A DNA stretch of 64,000 bases from positions 28,730,545 to 28,794,544 of the forward strand of contig CM037861.1 in NCBI GenBank assembly GCA_021292105.1. Reading direction: 5' to 3'. A program made the translations under genes and the position numbers. Shown here piece by piece: positions 1 through 13,561 of this stretch. The stretch's first letter is position 1, and each line of letters opens with the position of its first letter. The notes below the pieces were generated by a model. It was not told where the DNA came from, did no database searches, and worked only from the letters and a program-made list of their open reading frames with translations. This DNA is from Anadara kagoshimensis. Lineage: Eukaryota > Mollusca > Bivalvia > Arcoida > Arcidae.

Positions 1-261
1 TGTGTTTTGATTACCAAGCCATCAATTTTGTATTCAGATTTAAGGAAATAGTATGACCTTGTTCATTAATATAGACAGTACTGTGAAAAGGTTTAACACT
101 GTGTTATTGAAGAAATAGTCGAAGTGTTTAACTGCCGAGTGACCGTTGCAAGGATAGCTAGTGACCGACAAAAATATAGAGAGATACAAACTATTAGCAT
201 GTGTCGCGATATAAGCAATAGGGCAGAGATGAGCCGCTGATTCTACACCTATTTGTAAGGA

Positions 262-560
262 CCCTAAAAAATGTTTATGGCCGTCATCACAGTATTCTTG
301 GTAAGTTTGATGTCGCAGTGTCCAGGATTTCCCTGGATATATTTGACATCCCATAGTTCCATTTTCCTTTCAATCAATTTTGATTCACACTTAGTAAATG
401 TAGCTAGCTAAATAAAAGGCGTTTAACCTTACGGGGCACCCGCCCGAACTTCCTTGGTTAAAGTTCATGTGTCTAACCTAACTTGTTAGTTTCAAAGTTT
501 TTACTTAGCTTCTGGATTTTGTTTCGGATACTTATCAGTGTGTTTGTTTTTGATTAATTG
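262..560 (+). repeat. Family A copy
   Basis: 'atggccgtcatcacagtatt' through 'tagtttcaaagtttttactt' and 'ttgtttttgattaattgg', the same order as the 31.7-kb copy. It is bordered on the left by a worn CAGTAC MITE (70-250). Confidence 0.85.
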
Positions 561-571
561 GCTTTATGTTA

Positions 572-1326
572 AACTTTCGACAAGTCTTTACTATAATTCT
601 GTTTGACTTCTTAGACCGAACATTACTGGAAAACCAGAAGTGGTCGTACGAAAGAAAAGTACTGTCAGAAGTCTTGATACTTCAAGAAGTCATATTTGTA
701 CTTCGCTGATGTGTTCATTAAGTTCTTGACTTGTCCACTTGTCGGGACTATTGACAATAGAAGCTTCAGATGAGAAAACAAACTTCTATATCAATACTGA
801 ATCACCCAATATTTACTATTATTTCTGTTTGGAAATCCTTTTATCAGATATTTGTTCGTTTTGATTGAGACATTCTTAAAGACTGTGTTTTCAGAAGGTG
901 CCCTGTGACATTATCTAATTCATCAAAGAAAATTTACCCTTCCATGAAATGTCAAAACAGATGGTTAGGAATATTGACACAACGTATAACTATTAATACA
1001 AGCAAGTGAAGAAATTGGATTGTCACTCTTTCAATTCTTGAATTTAAAATCAACGATCATCATCCATGTTAGAAATTGTAATGTCGAAATGTAAAAAAAC
1101 ACAATCTAATATTATTCAATAGTATGAACTGTCAATACAACCGTTAAGACAATCTTTAAAAAATTGGTTGTCACATTTCAAAGAAAGTCCGTTTTCAAAC
1201 TTATTTTATTTTTATTTGATAAATAATATCTAGCTGGATTAAATGATTTACAAGGTTATATCATTTCTGATTCTTTTTCCTCAAATATTAAAAGTTTTGG
1301 AACTTACGAATTTAAATACCGTAAAA
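572..1326. other. AT-rich, nothing recognised
   Basis: No sizeable frame, splice-site pair with a coherent translation, or repeat is seen in this stretch. The same holds for 1831-2187 and 3771-4540. Confidence 0.5.
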
Positions 1327-1505
1327 GTTTTAATTTAAGCAAGTACAAATTTTAGCGATTCTTGCAATAACACAGTAAAGAAAATTTAAACCATTGGAAA
1401 ATTACATACCACTTCTTTGCAAAAGGTGATTCATGATATTTTCGAACATTCATTACCCAAATTGTAATTTGCGCTAAAATTTGTACATTGTGTAATTAAA
1501 ACATT
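1327..1505. mobile_element. Small foldback element
   Basis: 'aagtacaaattttagcg' near 1340 and 'cgctaaaatttgtacattg' near 1470 are inverted repeats bracketing ~110 bases; the flanking T/A-rich arms also roughly match. Confidence 0.65.
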
Positions 1506-2187
1506 TTCTTTCCAAATAGAAAAGGGCGATTAACTTTTTTATTCAACTTTTTTTCTTTTCTGCGTAATTCTGTGTGATAAATAATATCTACCGGACTTGA
1601 TATTTTATTATTAAATATTTCTGTAACATTTTTGTTTTTAATTACTAAACATGTTTTAATTTTGCAGTACTAGATGACCTTTTCGAAATAAAATCCCTTA
1701 TCAGCAGCGCTTGGAGCTAAAATGTGGAAATCCAAATATTTAAATACGCTAAAATGAGAAATATACAGCTAAAGAAGGACCAAAATATTTGTCTTTTCAA
1801 TATTTCTTACTTTTTTTTAAGTTTTCGAATTTGATCAATTCCCAAGACATGTATGCAACAAGTTTAAATATTTGAAGTTTAAAACAAAATAAGAATTTTG
1901 CAATAGTGTGTTCTTTAAGAGGGAGGAATGAGAGGAGGATCCAAGTTCCATGAACATTTTAATCTTGGTGGACAAGATTTAAACTCAATGGCCACAAAAC
2001 CCATGTATATTCTGGATCCGGATAAATAAAATTTTGTAATTTTCAAAGAAATATCATCATAATTTACATGTAGGGTACATAAAGTATAAAGTTTATTAAA
2101 ACAATGTTGTAGTGTATTTCAGTAACCAGTTTTCTTAATAAAACACGTGTTCATCGATTAAAAATATCATTGAGTTGTTCTGTTCAT

Positions 2188-3440
2188 TATCAAAAACAAA
2201 CATACAAATCCAAGCCCAAAACACAATGCTGAAGCGCAGTAAAAACTTCGACAAACTAGGTTAAGTATGTGGCATTCCGTCAGGGAAGTAAGGCCGGGTG
2301 ATCGCAAAGGGCAAGCACCTTCTGTTTAGCAAGCTATATCCGTCACTTTTGAAATTAAAATTGAAAATGAACGGAAATAAAATTGTTGGACGCCAAATAT
2401 ACCCATGGTAATTTTGAATAAAGACGTCATGCTTATCAACAATATTGTGTTGACGATCATAAAATATTTTGAGGGCTTTAATATATACTTGGCTTGCAAT
2501 ATGTCTGCGTAAACAATTTATTTGTTAACAGCATGTCTTGTTGTATAAAGTTCTGGAGCAAACTCTTGCACAGCATATAAATTGTGAAACAAGTACACCA
2601 TAAGGAGTTTGAGATCAATATCGCCTTAAAATATAGTAAATATGTGAGAGTATTGGTAACAATGCCAGTTTCATGTGAATCTATGAATGTTTCAAATATT
2701 TGTTTTTGTTTTGTTTTTTTTACAATATTAATTACACACGTGGCGGGGTGTAGCTAGCTTAACATGGGACCCTTACTCTTCTGGAGCACCAATCCTCATT
2801 TTCCTGGTGGAAGTTCACGAAATTAACTTAATTTGTCATTGTCCAAAGTTTTTGGTTTGCTTTGGAGTTGGGATTCTGACATAGATCCACCTGTTTCGCT
2901 TAATTTCTCATTGTTTAAAGTTTTTGCTTTGCTTTGGGATTGTAATTTTGACATGGATTGGTATGTTTGTATTTGAATATTACTATTAGAACAGAATCAT
3001 ATCTCTACCCCTGCATTTCTAGTTCTTATTTTAAGGTTTTTTTTCGTTTTTTTTTTTTTTTTTTTTTTTTTTTTTGTGTTTTACTTAATTTGTCACTCTT
3101 TAAGGTTTTTGCTTTGCTTTAGTATTGCGATTTTGACACGGATTCACTTAGTTTGTCATTGTTAACATTTTAACATGGATTTAATATTTCTTTTTGAATC
3201 TTCACATTAGAATCATGTCCCAACCATTGCATTTCTAGAAAGGTAGAAAGGGTATTTTGTTACAAGATTTTGCTTTTTTGAGATTGTGATTTTGACATGA
3301 ATTCATGTGTTACACTTAAGTTACCTGTTTAAAAGTTTTTATTTTGCTTTAAGATTGTGATTTTAACATGGATTCGTATATTTGTTTGTGAATATCCACA
3401 TTAGAACAAAATCATATATCAACCGCTGCATTTCTAGAAA
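2188..3440. repeat. Family A cluster: one reverse copy, then a forward copy with its 3' part repeated
   Basis: The reverse copy at 2188-2640 includes 'gggaagtaaggccgggtgat'. The forward copy from 2735 includes 'acgtggcggggtgtagctag'. The 3' portion ('tttttgctttgctttgggat') then repeats four times, at about 2830, 2910, 3100 and 3330, with a poly-T run at 3052-3075. Confidence 0.8.
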
Positions 3441-3554
3441 GGGGATTTTGTTATAAAAAATTATACTTGTACATAATGAAATTTGTTGTTTATGACAATA
3501 AGTCTGGCCTGTATCTACATAGATATATTGATATATAACATACAGACATATCCA

Positions 3555-3765
3555 ACATTTAACACTGAACTAACAAAAAAATCGAACCGCGGCAGCCGAG
3601 CGAGCAAATGGCCGAGTTATATATAGTTGGCTACTGGAAGTTATATAGTAACTACATGTAGAGATTTGTGTAACCAGGTGCTGAGATGGGCTGTCGATAA
3701 GACGCGGGGTGTTCGCGGAGTGTTAAACTTTCGACAGGTCCGTACTGTAACTTACGGTACATACT
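3555..3765. mobile_element. Copy of the CAGTAC MITE, left end lost
   Basis: The right end reads 'gtgttaaactttcgacagg' then 'ccgtactgta', and the left retains only 'tttaacactgaactaac'. The interior is similar to the 4920 copy. A further single end is at 4617-4652 and a worn copy at about 70-250. Confidence 0.7.
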
Positions 3766-4919
3766 GAAAAACTAGCTGATTTAATAGCTACGACGGCAAT
3801 TGATTATATCTAAAAGCAGACTCACAATCTCAGCTGTAATATGTTTCCATTTCTGTGATCAATGGGGTATAAAATAAACGTAAATAATTTATATCTCGTA
3901 TGATATTGCGTCGAGTATAGCACATTATTTAAAGAATTCTAAACCCACATGACAAATAAGAGTTGATGAATTAGCGAGGATACATGACCCCTTTTAAGGC
4001 ACTAGACAACTTACTTACACAAAGTAAAATGAATGCCACTATTCTGACGATGTTATATTACTTCATCAAGTTATTCTTTTGTGTGTTTCTTCATTTAATC
4101 TTTATTTCGTTTGACGTATCTCATCTGTGAACCAACGTGTCATATTATGCGGAATGTAATTGTCGATCCGAGCTATACTTCTTCACGTCTCCAATTTGTA
4201 TTTTGACATTCCAAAGTAATAAAGATTCAGTAATCCAATTTATTATAAAGTGAGTCTCTAGTCAAAGTCCAGAAGGGACAGAATATTACAGAATTTATAT
4301 TTTTTGTCATTTTTTACAATTCTTTTTATTAGATAAAATAATCGAATATGTTTCAGAAATGTCTGATTTTGAAATTGAAGTAATAGACTGATGTACAGTT
4401 ATATATGTTTTTGTTGTTTAGCATGTTTTATTTATTTATTTATTTATTTTTATTAATTCATAAATTTAAAAGCTTTTTTATTTATTGATTAATCTATTTT
4501 TGTTTGTTTGTCTGTTTTCTTTATTTATTTTATTATTTATTAACTTTTTTATTTATCCTCTTGTTTATCTTTAAACAATATAAATATAGTAATTATGTAC
4601 GGTGTGGTTTTAAAAGGCATTTGTACAGTACAGGCCTGTCGAAAGTTTAACCGTAAATAATCTAACGAATTCGTACCGAATTGACAGCTCCTCTTAATTG
4701 TCTCTTTGCTGCCTATATTTTGACAGCTCCCTGACAGCTGCTCTGTATATGTCCATAGTTTTGTATCACTAACTTGGTCATTCGGCAACTGAGATTCCAT
4801 TTTTGTTTTTATTACCGCAGTGTTCAACTTTTGTCGAATCTGTATTGTAATTGTTGACTCAAAGGTATGCTTAATTAAAAGATATTGTTTAAAAATATCC
4901 TCGTTCCTATGGGAAACTA

Positions 4920-5110
4920 CAGTACAGTCCTTTCGAAAGTTTAACACTGAGGAAGCAAAAACAGGAGTCAAAGTGGCGAGTTATCCGGAATAGCTTGTGA
5001 CCACAAAGATAGTAGCTGCTATAGAGACATAGCTAACGGAAAGCGAGATGAGCTCCTAGTTCGGTACCAATGTCCTAGCTTAGTGTTAAACTTTCAACAG
5101 GCCTGTACTG
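4920..5110. mobile_element. 191-bp MITE with 29-bp TIRs, flanked by TA
   Basis: The left end CAGTACAGTCCTTTCGAAAG and the inverted right end CAGTACAGGCCTGTTGAAAG both continue TTTAACACT; 26 of 29 bases agree. TA lies on both sides (4918-4919, 5111-5112), as for Tc1/mariner-type insertion. There is no coding capacity. Confidence 0.88.
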
Positions 5111-5197
5111 TATGCAAACAAGACATAATATTTTGAAAGTGACATCATTGGAGAAATTGTCCTGTAGCAGACACCTTTGTATCCATTCAACTAAAAC

Positions 5198-8100
5198 TCC
5201 ATTTTGACATCATAGTTGTTGCCAAAGTCATTTAAGATTGATAATCCAACATATCGACCTATCTTCAAATCACAATCCAAAAAGCAAAAAAAAAAAAAAA
5301 AAAAAAAAAACTTTAGAAAGTTGCAATGAACTTAGACATGTGATCTTCCTTCAAGGAAGCAAGATGAGTGCTCTGGTAGTTGGAGCCAGAAGTCGCACAA
5401 TGTTTGCGAAACAAAAACTGTGTTAAACGCCATTTTTATTAAACACTATGCGACTTCTGACGAAATGTAGGTATCTAAGGAGCAGAAACTTTTAGATATA
5501 AATCAGTTTCTGTTAGTAATATTTAGTCATAGCCAGACTTCGCACGGTGTTGTTGAGAAACAGAAACTGTGTAAAACACGATTTTTGTTAAAAATAATAC
5601 GACTTTTTGCGACATATAGATACACATTTTGTGTATGACAGGTTTTTCTGTAGTAATATTAAATTGGAGCCAGACGTTGCATAATGTTTCAAACAGTTAA
5701 TGTAGAAATGGCATTTTCACACTTTTTAATCAAAATAGCAGCCAAGATAGTAAACAATGCTTCAAATTTAAAAACAATTTTATGATTTCATATCCATGAC
5801 ATATGACTGAAAAAAAAACAAAATTCAGAAACGTTTCAGTGTCTTCCGATGTCCTTTCTAAAAACCGAGCGCAGTGCATTTTCCTTTTGGGTGGGGTAGG
5901 GAGAGGTTAGACTGGATAAGTATTTAAAAAAACGGAGTCGTCAGGTGTTCTTTCTAAAAGTCATAGTATATTTGTTTTTTTTTGGTGGTGGGGTGGGGGT
6001 AGGGGGATTCGACTGAATTTAAATCCAGAACTTTTCGGGGTCGTATGTTGGCATCGTCGTTGTTGCCAAAATCATTTAGATTTATAATCAAACATATCGG
6101 CCCATGTTCAAATCACAATCCAAAAATGCAAAGAAAAACTTTAGAAAGTGGCAAATAAACTTAGACATGTGATCTTCCTTCAAGGAAGCAAAACCGAGTG
6201 TTCCGGTATTTGGATTCGAAAGTCGCACAATGTTTTGCGAAACAAAAACTGTGTTAAACGCCATTTTTATTAAACATCATGCGACTTCTGGGGACATGTA
6301 GGTATCTAAGGAGCGAGAAAATATTTGGATATAATCAAATTCTGTTTGTTATATTTAGTCAGAGCCAGACTTCACACGGTGTTGTCGAGAAACAGAAACT
6401 GTGTAAAACAGGATTTTTGAAACATCGTGCGACTTCTGGCATTTGATAATTGCAAGGTTTTTTGTTGTTGTAATATTTAGTTAAAGCCAGCCATCGCAAG
6501 GTGTTGTCGAGAAACAGAAACATTGTAATTAAACATAATGCGATTTCTGGCGACGTTTATTATGTTGGTGTCAGAGGAGCGGAAATATTTGGATATAAAT
6601 CAGGCTCTGTTAGTGCCAGACGTCGCACGTTATTGTCGAGAAACAGAAACTGTGTAAAACACTATTTTTGTTAAATATAATGCGACTTTTTGCGACATAT
6701 AGATACACATTTTGATATATGACAGGGTTTTCTGTAGTAATATTAAATTGGACCCAGACGTTGCATAATGTTTCAAACAGTTAATGTAGAAATGGCATTT
6801 TCACACTTTTTAATCAAAACAGCAGCCAAGATAGTAAACAATGCTTCAAATTTAAATTTTTTATAGATTTCATATCCATGACATATGACTGAAAAAAAAA
6901 ACAAAATTCAGAAACTTTTCAGTGTCTTCCGATGTCCTTTCTAAAAACCGCGGCGCAGTGCATTTTCCTTTTTGGTGGGGTAGGGAGAGGTTAGACTGGA
7001 TAAGTATTTAAAAAAAACGGAGTCGTCAGGTGTTCTTTCTAAAAGTCATAGTATATTTGTTTTCTTTTTTGGTGGTGGGGTGGGGGTAGGGCGATTCGAC
7101 TGAATTTAAATCCAGAACCTTTTCGGGGTCGTATGTTGGCATCGTCGTTGTTGCCAAAATCATTTAAGATTTATAATCAAACATATCGGCCCATGTTCAA
7201 ATCACAATCCAAAAATGCAAAGAAAAACTTTAGAAAGTGGCAAATAAACTTAGACATGTGATCTTCCTTCAAGGAAGCAAAACCGAGTGTTCCGGTATTT
7301 GGATTCGAAAGTCGCACAATGTTTTGCGAAACAAAAACTGTGTTAAACGCCATTTTTATTAAACATCATGCGACTTCTGGGGACATGTAGGTATCTAAGG
7401 AGCGAGAAAATATTTGGATATAATCAAATTCTGTTTGTTATATTTAGTCAGAGCCAGACTTCACACGGTGTTGTCGAGAAACAGAAACTGTGTAAAACAG
7501 GATTTTTGAAACATCGTGCGACTTCTGGCATTTGAATAATTGCAAGGTTTTTTGTTGTTGTAATATTTAGTTAAAGACAGCCATCGCAAGGTGTTGTCGA
7601 GAAACAGAAACATTGTAATTAAACATAATGCGATTTCTGGCGACGTTTATTATGTTGGTGTCAGAGGAGCGGAAATATTTGGATATAAATCAGGCTCTGT
7701 TAGTGCCAGACGTCGCACGTTATTGTCGAGAAACAGAAACTGTGTAAAACACTATTTTTGTTAAATATAATGCGACTTTTTGCGACATATAGATACACAT
7801 TTTGATGTATGACAGGTTTTTCTGTAGTAATATTAAATTGGAGCCAGGCGTTGCATAATGTTTCAAACAGTTAATGTAGAAATGGCATTTTCACACTTTT
7901 TAATCAAAACAGCAGCCAAGATAGTAAACAATGCTTCAAATTTAAAAACAATTTTATTGATTTCATATCCATGACATATGACTGAAAAAAAAACAAAATT
8001 CAGAAACTTTTCAGTGTCTTGATGTCCTTTCTAAAAACCGCAGCGCAGTGCATTTTCCTTTTGGGTGGGGTAAGGAGAGGTTAGACTGGATAAGTATTTA

Positions 8101-10420
8101 AAAAAACGGAGTCGTCAGGTGTTCTTTCTAAAAGTCATAGTATATTTGTTTTCTTTTTTGGTGGTGGGTGGGGGTAGGGGGATTCGACTGAATTTAAATC
8201 CAGAACCTTTTCGGGGTCGTATGTTGGCATCGTCGTTGTTGCCAAAGTCATTTAAGATTTATAATCAAACATATCGGCCCATGTTCAAATCACAATCCAA
8301 AAATGCAAAGAAAAACTTTAGAAAGTGGCGAATGAAGTTAGACATGTGATCTTCCTTCAAGGAAGCAAAACCGAGTGTTCCGGTATTTGGATTCGAAAGT
8401 CGCACAATGTTTTGCGAAACAAAAACTGTGTTAAACGCCATTTTTATTAAACATCATGCGACTTCTGGGGACATGTAGGTATCTAAGGAGCGAGAAAATA
8501 TTTGGATATAATCAAATTCTGTTTGTTATATTTAGTCAGAGCCAGACTTCACACGGTGTTGTCGAGAAACAGAAACTGTGTAAAACAGGATTTTTGAAAC
8601 ATCGTGCGACATCTGGCATTTGAATAATTGCAAGGTTTTTTGTTGTTGTAATATTTAGTTAAAGCCAGCCATCGCAAGGTGTTGTCGAGAAACAGAAACA
8701 TTGTAATTAAACATAATGCGATTTCTGGCGACGTTTATTATGTTGGTGTCAGAGGAGCGGAAATATTTGGATATAAATCAGGCTCTGTTAGTGCCAGACG
8801 TCGCACGTTATTGTCAAGAAACAGAAAATGTGTAAAACACTATTTTTGTTAAATATAATGCGACTTTTTGCGACATATAGATACACATTTTGATATATGA
8901 CAGGTTTTTCTGTAGTAATATTAAATTGGACCCAGACGTTGCATAATGTTTCAAACAGTTAATGTAGAAATGGTATTTTCACACTTTTTAATCAAAACAG
9001 CAGCCAAGATAGTAAACAATGCTTCAAATTTAAAAACAATTTTATAGATTTCATATCCATGACATATGACTGAAAAAAAACAAAATTCAGAAACTTTTCA
9101 GTGTCTTCCGATGTCCTTTCTAAAAACCGCGGCGCAGTGCATTTTCCTTTTTTGGTGGGGTAGGGAGAGGTTAGACTGGATAAGTATTTAAAAAAACGGA
9201 GTCGTCAGGTGTTCTTTCTAAAAGTCATAGTATATTTGTTTTCTTTTTTGGTGGTGGGGTGGGGGTAGGGCGATTCGACTGAATTTAAATCCAGAACCTT
9301 TTCGGGGTCGTATGTTGGCATCGTCGTTGTTGCCAAAATCATTTAAGATTTATAATCAAACATATCGGCCCATGTTCAAATCACAATCCAAAAATGCAAA
9401 GAAAAACTTTAGAAAGTGGCAAATAAACTTAGACATGTGATCTTCCTTCAAGGAAGCAAAACCGAGTGTTCCGGTATATGGATTCGAAAGTCGCACAATG
9501 TTTTGCGAAACAAAAACTGTGTTAAACGCCATTTTTATTAAACATCATGCGACTTCTGGGGACATGTAGGTATCTAAGGAGCGAGAAAATATTTGGATAT
9601 AATCAAATTCTGTTTGTTATATTTAGTCAGAGCCAGACTTCACACGGTGTTGTCGAGAAACAGAAACTGTGTAAAACAGGATTTTTGAAACATCGTGCGA
9701 CATCTGGCATTTGAAATTTGCAAGGTTTTTTATTGTTGTAATATTTAGTTACAGCCAGCCGTCGCAAGGTGTTGTCGAGAAACAGAAACATTGTAATTAA
9801 ACATAATGCGATTTCTGGCGACTTTTATTATGTTGGTGTCAGAGGAGCGGAAATATTTGGATATAAATCAGGTTCTGTTAGTGCCAGACGTCGCACGTTA
9901 TTGTCGAGAAACAGAAACTGTGTAAAACACGATATTTGTTAAAAATAATGCGACTTTTGCGACATATAGATACACATTTTGATATATGACAGTGTTTTCT
10001 GTAGTAATATTAAATTGGACCCAGACGTCGCATGATGTTTCAAACAGTTAATGTAGAAATGGTATTTTCACACTTTTTAATCAAAACAGCAGCCAAGATA
10101 GTAAACAATGCTTCAAATTTAAAAACAATTTTATTGATTTCATATCCATGACATATGACTGAGAAAAACAAAATTCAGAAACTTTTCAGTGTCTTCCGAT
10201 TCTTTTCTAAAAACTGCAGCGCAGTGCATTTTCTTTTTTTGGTGGGGTAAGGAGATGATATTAGACTGGATAGGTATTCGTCGTCAGGTGTCCTTTCTAA
10301 AACCCATAGTATATTATTTGTTTTCTCTTTCTTTTTTTGGGGGGGGGGGAGGGGGATTCGACTGAATTAAAATTCAGAACTTTTCGTGGTCGTATGATGT
10401 CCTTTCTAAAATTCATAGTA
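5198..10420. repeat. Satellite-like tandem array of ~1.09-kb units
   Basis: The marker 'gccaaa' after 'gttgtt' recurs at 5221, 6065, 7153, 8241 and 9332, giving spacings of 844, 1088, 1088 and 1091. The first unit is ~244 bases short and the last decays near 10,400, followed by short degenerate pieces to about 10,540. Each unit contains four clear hairpin modules, a G-rich run (gtggggtgggggtaggg) and the same AT-rich spacers. Frames within it are accidental. Confidence 0.95.
7451..7532. repeat. Hairpin module inside the satellite (example)
   Basis: The ends GCCAGACTTCACACGGTGTT and AACATCGTGCGACTTCTGGC are inverted repeats around a core containing 'gagaaacagaaactgtgtaaaac'-like sequence. Sister modules in the same unit lie near 7308-7382, 7573-7643 and 7705-7790, and all recur in every unit. 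Confidence 0.85.
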
Positions 10421-10540
10421 CAGTGGTTATTTATTTCGGGAGAGAGGGACTAGAGTGAATAAAATTTTTTAAAACTTCGGAGTTTTCAGGTGTCCTTTCT
10501 AAAACCCATAGTACAGGATTCTCGGGGAGGGGAGCTGTGA

Positions 10541-11310
10541 GGTAATTATAACCGTCTTAACATTGACTAGATTTTCTACATGAAGTAGTAAGTGATTTTC
10601 TTAATCTCACTCGTAAATAGAAGAAACATTTTGAGTGATTTATCAATTTTGAAATTCGCAAAAGAGCAAAATGAAATTACGTGTAAAGCATCCTTAGGCT
10701 ATCAATGTCTATCAAATTCAACTACAGATAAAAATATCATTACGTGTAAATTACCAGGTCACATATCCAGCTATCTTCAAACTTGGCAGACATTACGTTT
10801 TACAAATTAGAAATTTACTCACTTTATCAATATTGATTGGAAAGTTATTATGTTTTGTGCGGACAAATTTGTATGGTGGCTTCATACATCTTGATCAGTT
10901 GGACAGAAAACATCATCTCAGAATTTGATAATCGCTAGGGATCATTTTAGCGCTTCTTCTGCCGAATACAGAACACAGCTAGAGTGTTGATGAAATCAAC
11001 GTGCATCTCTATCGGGATACATCACTCTCTATAATATGTCAATTAAACCCGTCTTGTGTACAAAATATAAATCATCCCTATTTACAGCCAAACTGTTGCT
11101 ACGGACGTAATTACATTTCCATTATTTGATGGAAATTGTTAATAAAATGCATATTTTCGTATCGGAATTTTCTAGAAGCTCTTAATTCCTAATTTAGGCC
11201 TTTCACAGATGGAATGTTATTTGGTCAATATTCCAGATAAGTTCTCTTATATGAATAAACTATGAATGACAGTTTTATAATTTCATAGAACTTGTATTAA
11301 TGAAATAGTA

Positions 11311-11366
<56 letters not shown>

Positions 11367-11537
11367 TCACCGCATTTAGGAATAAAACTCACGGGGTCCT
11401 TAAGAAGAGACCTTAAATTCGATGTCCCGTGTCACGATTGTCGCAAGGCACAATAAAGCTCAAAATTTCTGTCACTATACTCATAGCTGGCGACATCTCG
11501 ATAGAAGTGAAATATTCTTGACAGGAACGCCATCCAA

Positions 11538-11594
<57 letters not shown>

Positions 11595-12224
11595 ATTAAT
11601 GTTTGGATAGATGTATAAATGATTAAAATTCGAACACGACAAAAGATAATGTTCTACAATGTACTTAGCAATACATACCACAAAATAAAATCCATGATAT
11701 TATTTCTGGTTCTTGTATTAACTTATTTCAGGATTACATAACGCAAAAAAGATTTTCAAAAAATGCTAAATGCAAAATATAACGAAATGTCAATTATAGG
11801 GCTATAACTTCCATTGTAGTAAAAAGCAAACTAATCATAATGCGCTAGGTTAATGGTTAATAAACTGCCCTCAAGACAACTCATTTATCTAACATTAGAC
11901 CAGTTTTTCTACGAAATACAAGTTTTATCAAACACGCATGATACAGAATCTTGTTAATATAAGAGTTTTACTCTTGTTCCAGGATCCTGATTTGTTAAAT
12001 TGTTTCATTATGTTATTGATTTGATTTTCAAATAAATATTGTTTAAACAGAATCTTGTATCACCACACTCGTAATGATACGGCTACGAAAAAAGGACTCG
12101 ACCTGATACTCAGGGTTGTACCTACACACTGTGTATATAATATGTATTTATTAACGTAGTTATTGAATGATGTTATTAAATGTTGCCTAATGTCGCATTA
12201 GCATTTTTTTCAGCTATTCGCGTC
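10541..12224. other. Flank right of the satellite: no gene seen
   Basis: Unique-looking AT-rich DNA apart from the CT microsatellites and SINE fragment listed separately. The small frame at 10,592-10,810 has no recognisable features. Confidence 0.5.
11376..11535 (+). mobile_element. SINE 3' fragment between two CT microsatellites
   Basis: 'gatgtcccgtgtcacgattg', 'ggcgacatctcgatagaagt' and 'attcttgacaggaacgcc' match the body and tail of the 53,974 SINE. (CT)n runs flank it at about 11,312-11,366 and 11,540-11,591. Confidence 0.75.
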
Positions 12225-12530
12225 AAAACTACATTATTAATTTCTATGGATTAACCTATGAACAAGTTTGTGGATGCATGTGAAATGCGAGTGTGTTTGA
12301 TGGTCTGCCTTGTACCAACGCACACTCGGGGGATTACAAGGTGCTAGCTCACCGAGTCAGTACACCGCGGACAAGCGTACCACTCCCCCAGTCGCATTAT
12401 ACTAACACCGGGTGAACCAATAACAGTAAACGGCAATAACAATTCACTTTCCCACATGTGGTCTGAGTGGGACTCGAACTCACAGCGGTGAGAGAACCAG
12501 GGCACTGCGGCCTGCCTAAAACTCGTTTTA
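12225..12530 (-). mobile_element. Second tRNA-derived SINE family, minus strand
   Basis: Reverse complement shows 'gagttcgagtcccactcaga' (B-box-like) near 12,460-12,485. The body 'cgagtgtgcgttggtacaag' and 'acacactcgcatttcacatg' is shared with 42,128-42,330 and 44,715-44,945 (plus strand). Confidence 0.7.
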
Positions 12531-12689
12531 GAAGAATAAGTACGGAATCCCTGGCTGTATTTGACATATAGCCGACTGTTATTGGGACACCGGATAACGC
12601 TTCAAAAGTATCCTAGTATAAATGGATCAAACGAAAATTAAATTAATGTGTATTTGTAATAAAAAATCATGATATAAAAAATGACCGCA

Positions 12690-13197
12690 AACACGCTGAT
12701 CAATGTTCAAATCAATCCCAAAATCATAACTTTGAAAACTGGCAAATTAAGCCTGATGCTCCAAAAAGGTAAGCAACTCAGTTGTTGTAGCTAGCTAGTC
12801 AAAACGTGTGATGTTTGGAAATAAAAAAAAACATGGAGCTATTATGAAACATGAAATACATCCAAGATAAATTTTGGATACAGTGACGTCATACTATTCG
12901 ACCATATTTTAGGGCTTTTATAAACAGAGATTTGCATTAATCATGAGTCTACAATTTATTTTTGAGCAGATTGCTCCCATCGCCGTAATAATAAGGAACT
13001 TTAAGTGATGCTTATTTTAATATAATTTAATACGCAATAGCAGAGCTTGCTCCCACTACGGGGACATTATACAACAAAGCAAGCCGCTTAAAAATAAATT
13101 GTTGAACCTAGGATATTGCAAGCCTAGGCCTATCAGGGCCCTAAAATGTTTTATGGTCGTCATCAAAGTATTGTTGATCTGTGTCCAGGATTGCCAT

Positions 13198-13239
<42 letters not shown>

Positions 13240-13470
13240 TATTTGACGTCCCGTTGTTGCATGTTCCTTTCAGTAAATTTCGATTACACACGTGGCGGGT
13301 GTTGCTAACTAAACACGGGTTAATTACCCTTCTGGAGCATCCGACCTCGGTACCCTGTTCGAAGTTCGCGTGTTTAACTAAACGTGTCAGTTTCAAAGTT
13401 TTTACTTTGCTTCTGGAGTGTGATTCGGACATGGATTAGTATGTTTGTTTTTAATTGGTAAATATACCAA
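12690..13470. repeat. Family A pair in inverted orientation, with a (TA)n run
   Basis: The reverse copy begins near 12,690 ('atgttcaaatcaatcccaaa'). The forward copy runs 13,048-13,470 with a longer left part ('ggacattatacaacaaagca'). A (TA)n microsatellite at 13,197-13,242 lies inside the 'ggata-tatttgac' segment, i.e. it expanded from the element's own sequence. Confidence 0.8.
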
Positions 13471-13510
13471 TATTTCATTCTTTACAATCAGGAGATTATT
13501 CTTCAATACC

Positions 13511-13561
<51 letters not shown>

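Noticed and set aside
8119..8349. 76-residue frame within the satellite
   Set aside because: Disrupted by indels in the other units, so not under coding constraint.
13163..13439. Overlapping frames on both strands around 13.1-13.4 kb with Ile-Tyr repeats
   Set aside because: Generated by the (TA)n microsatellite inside a family A copy.
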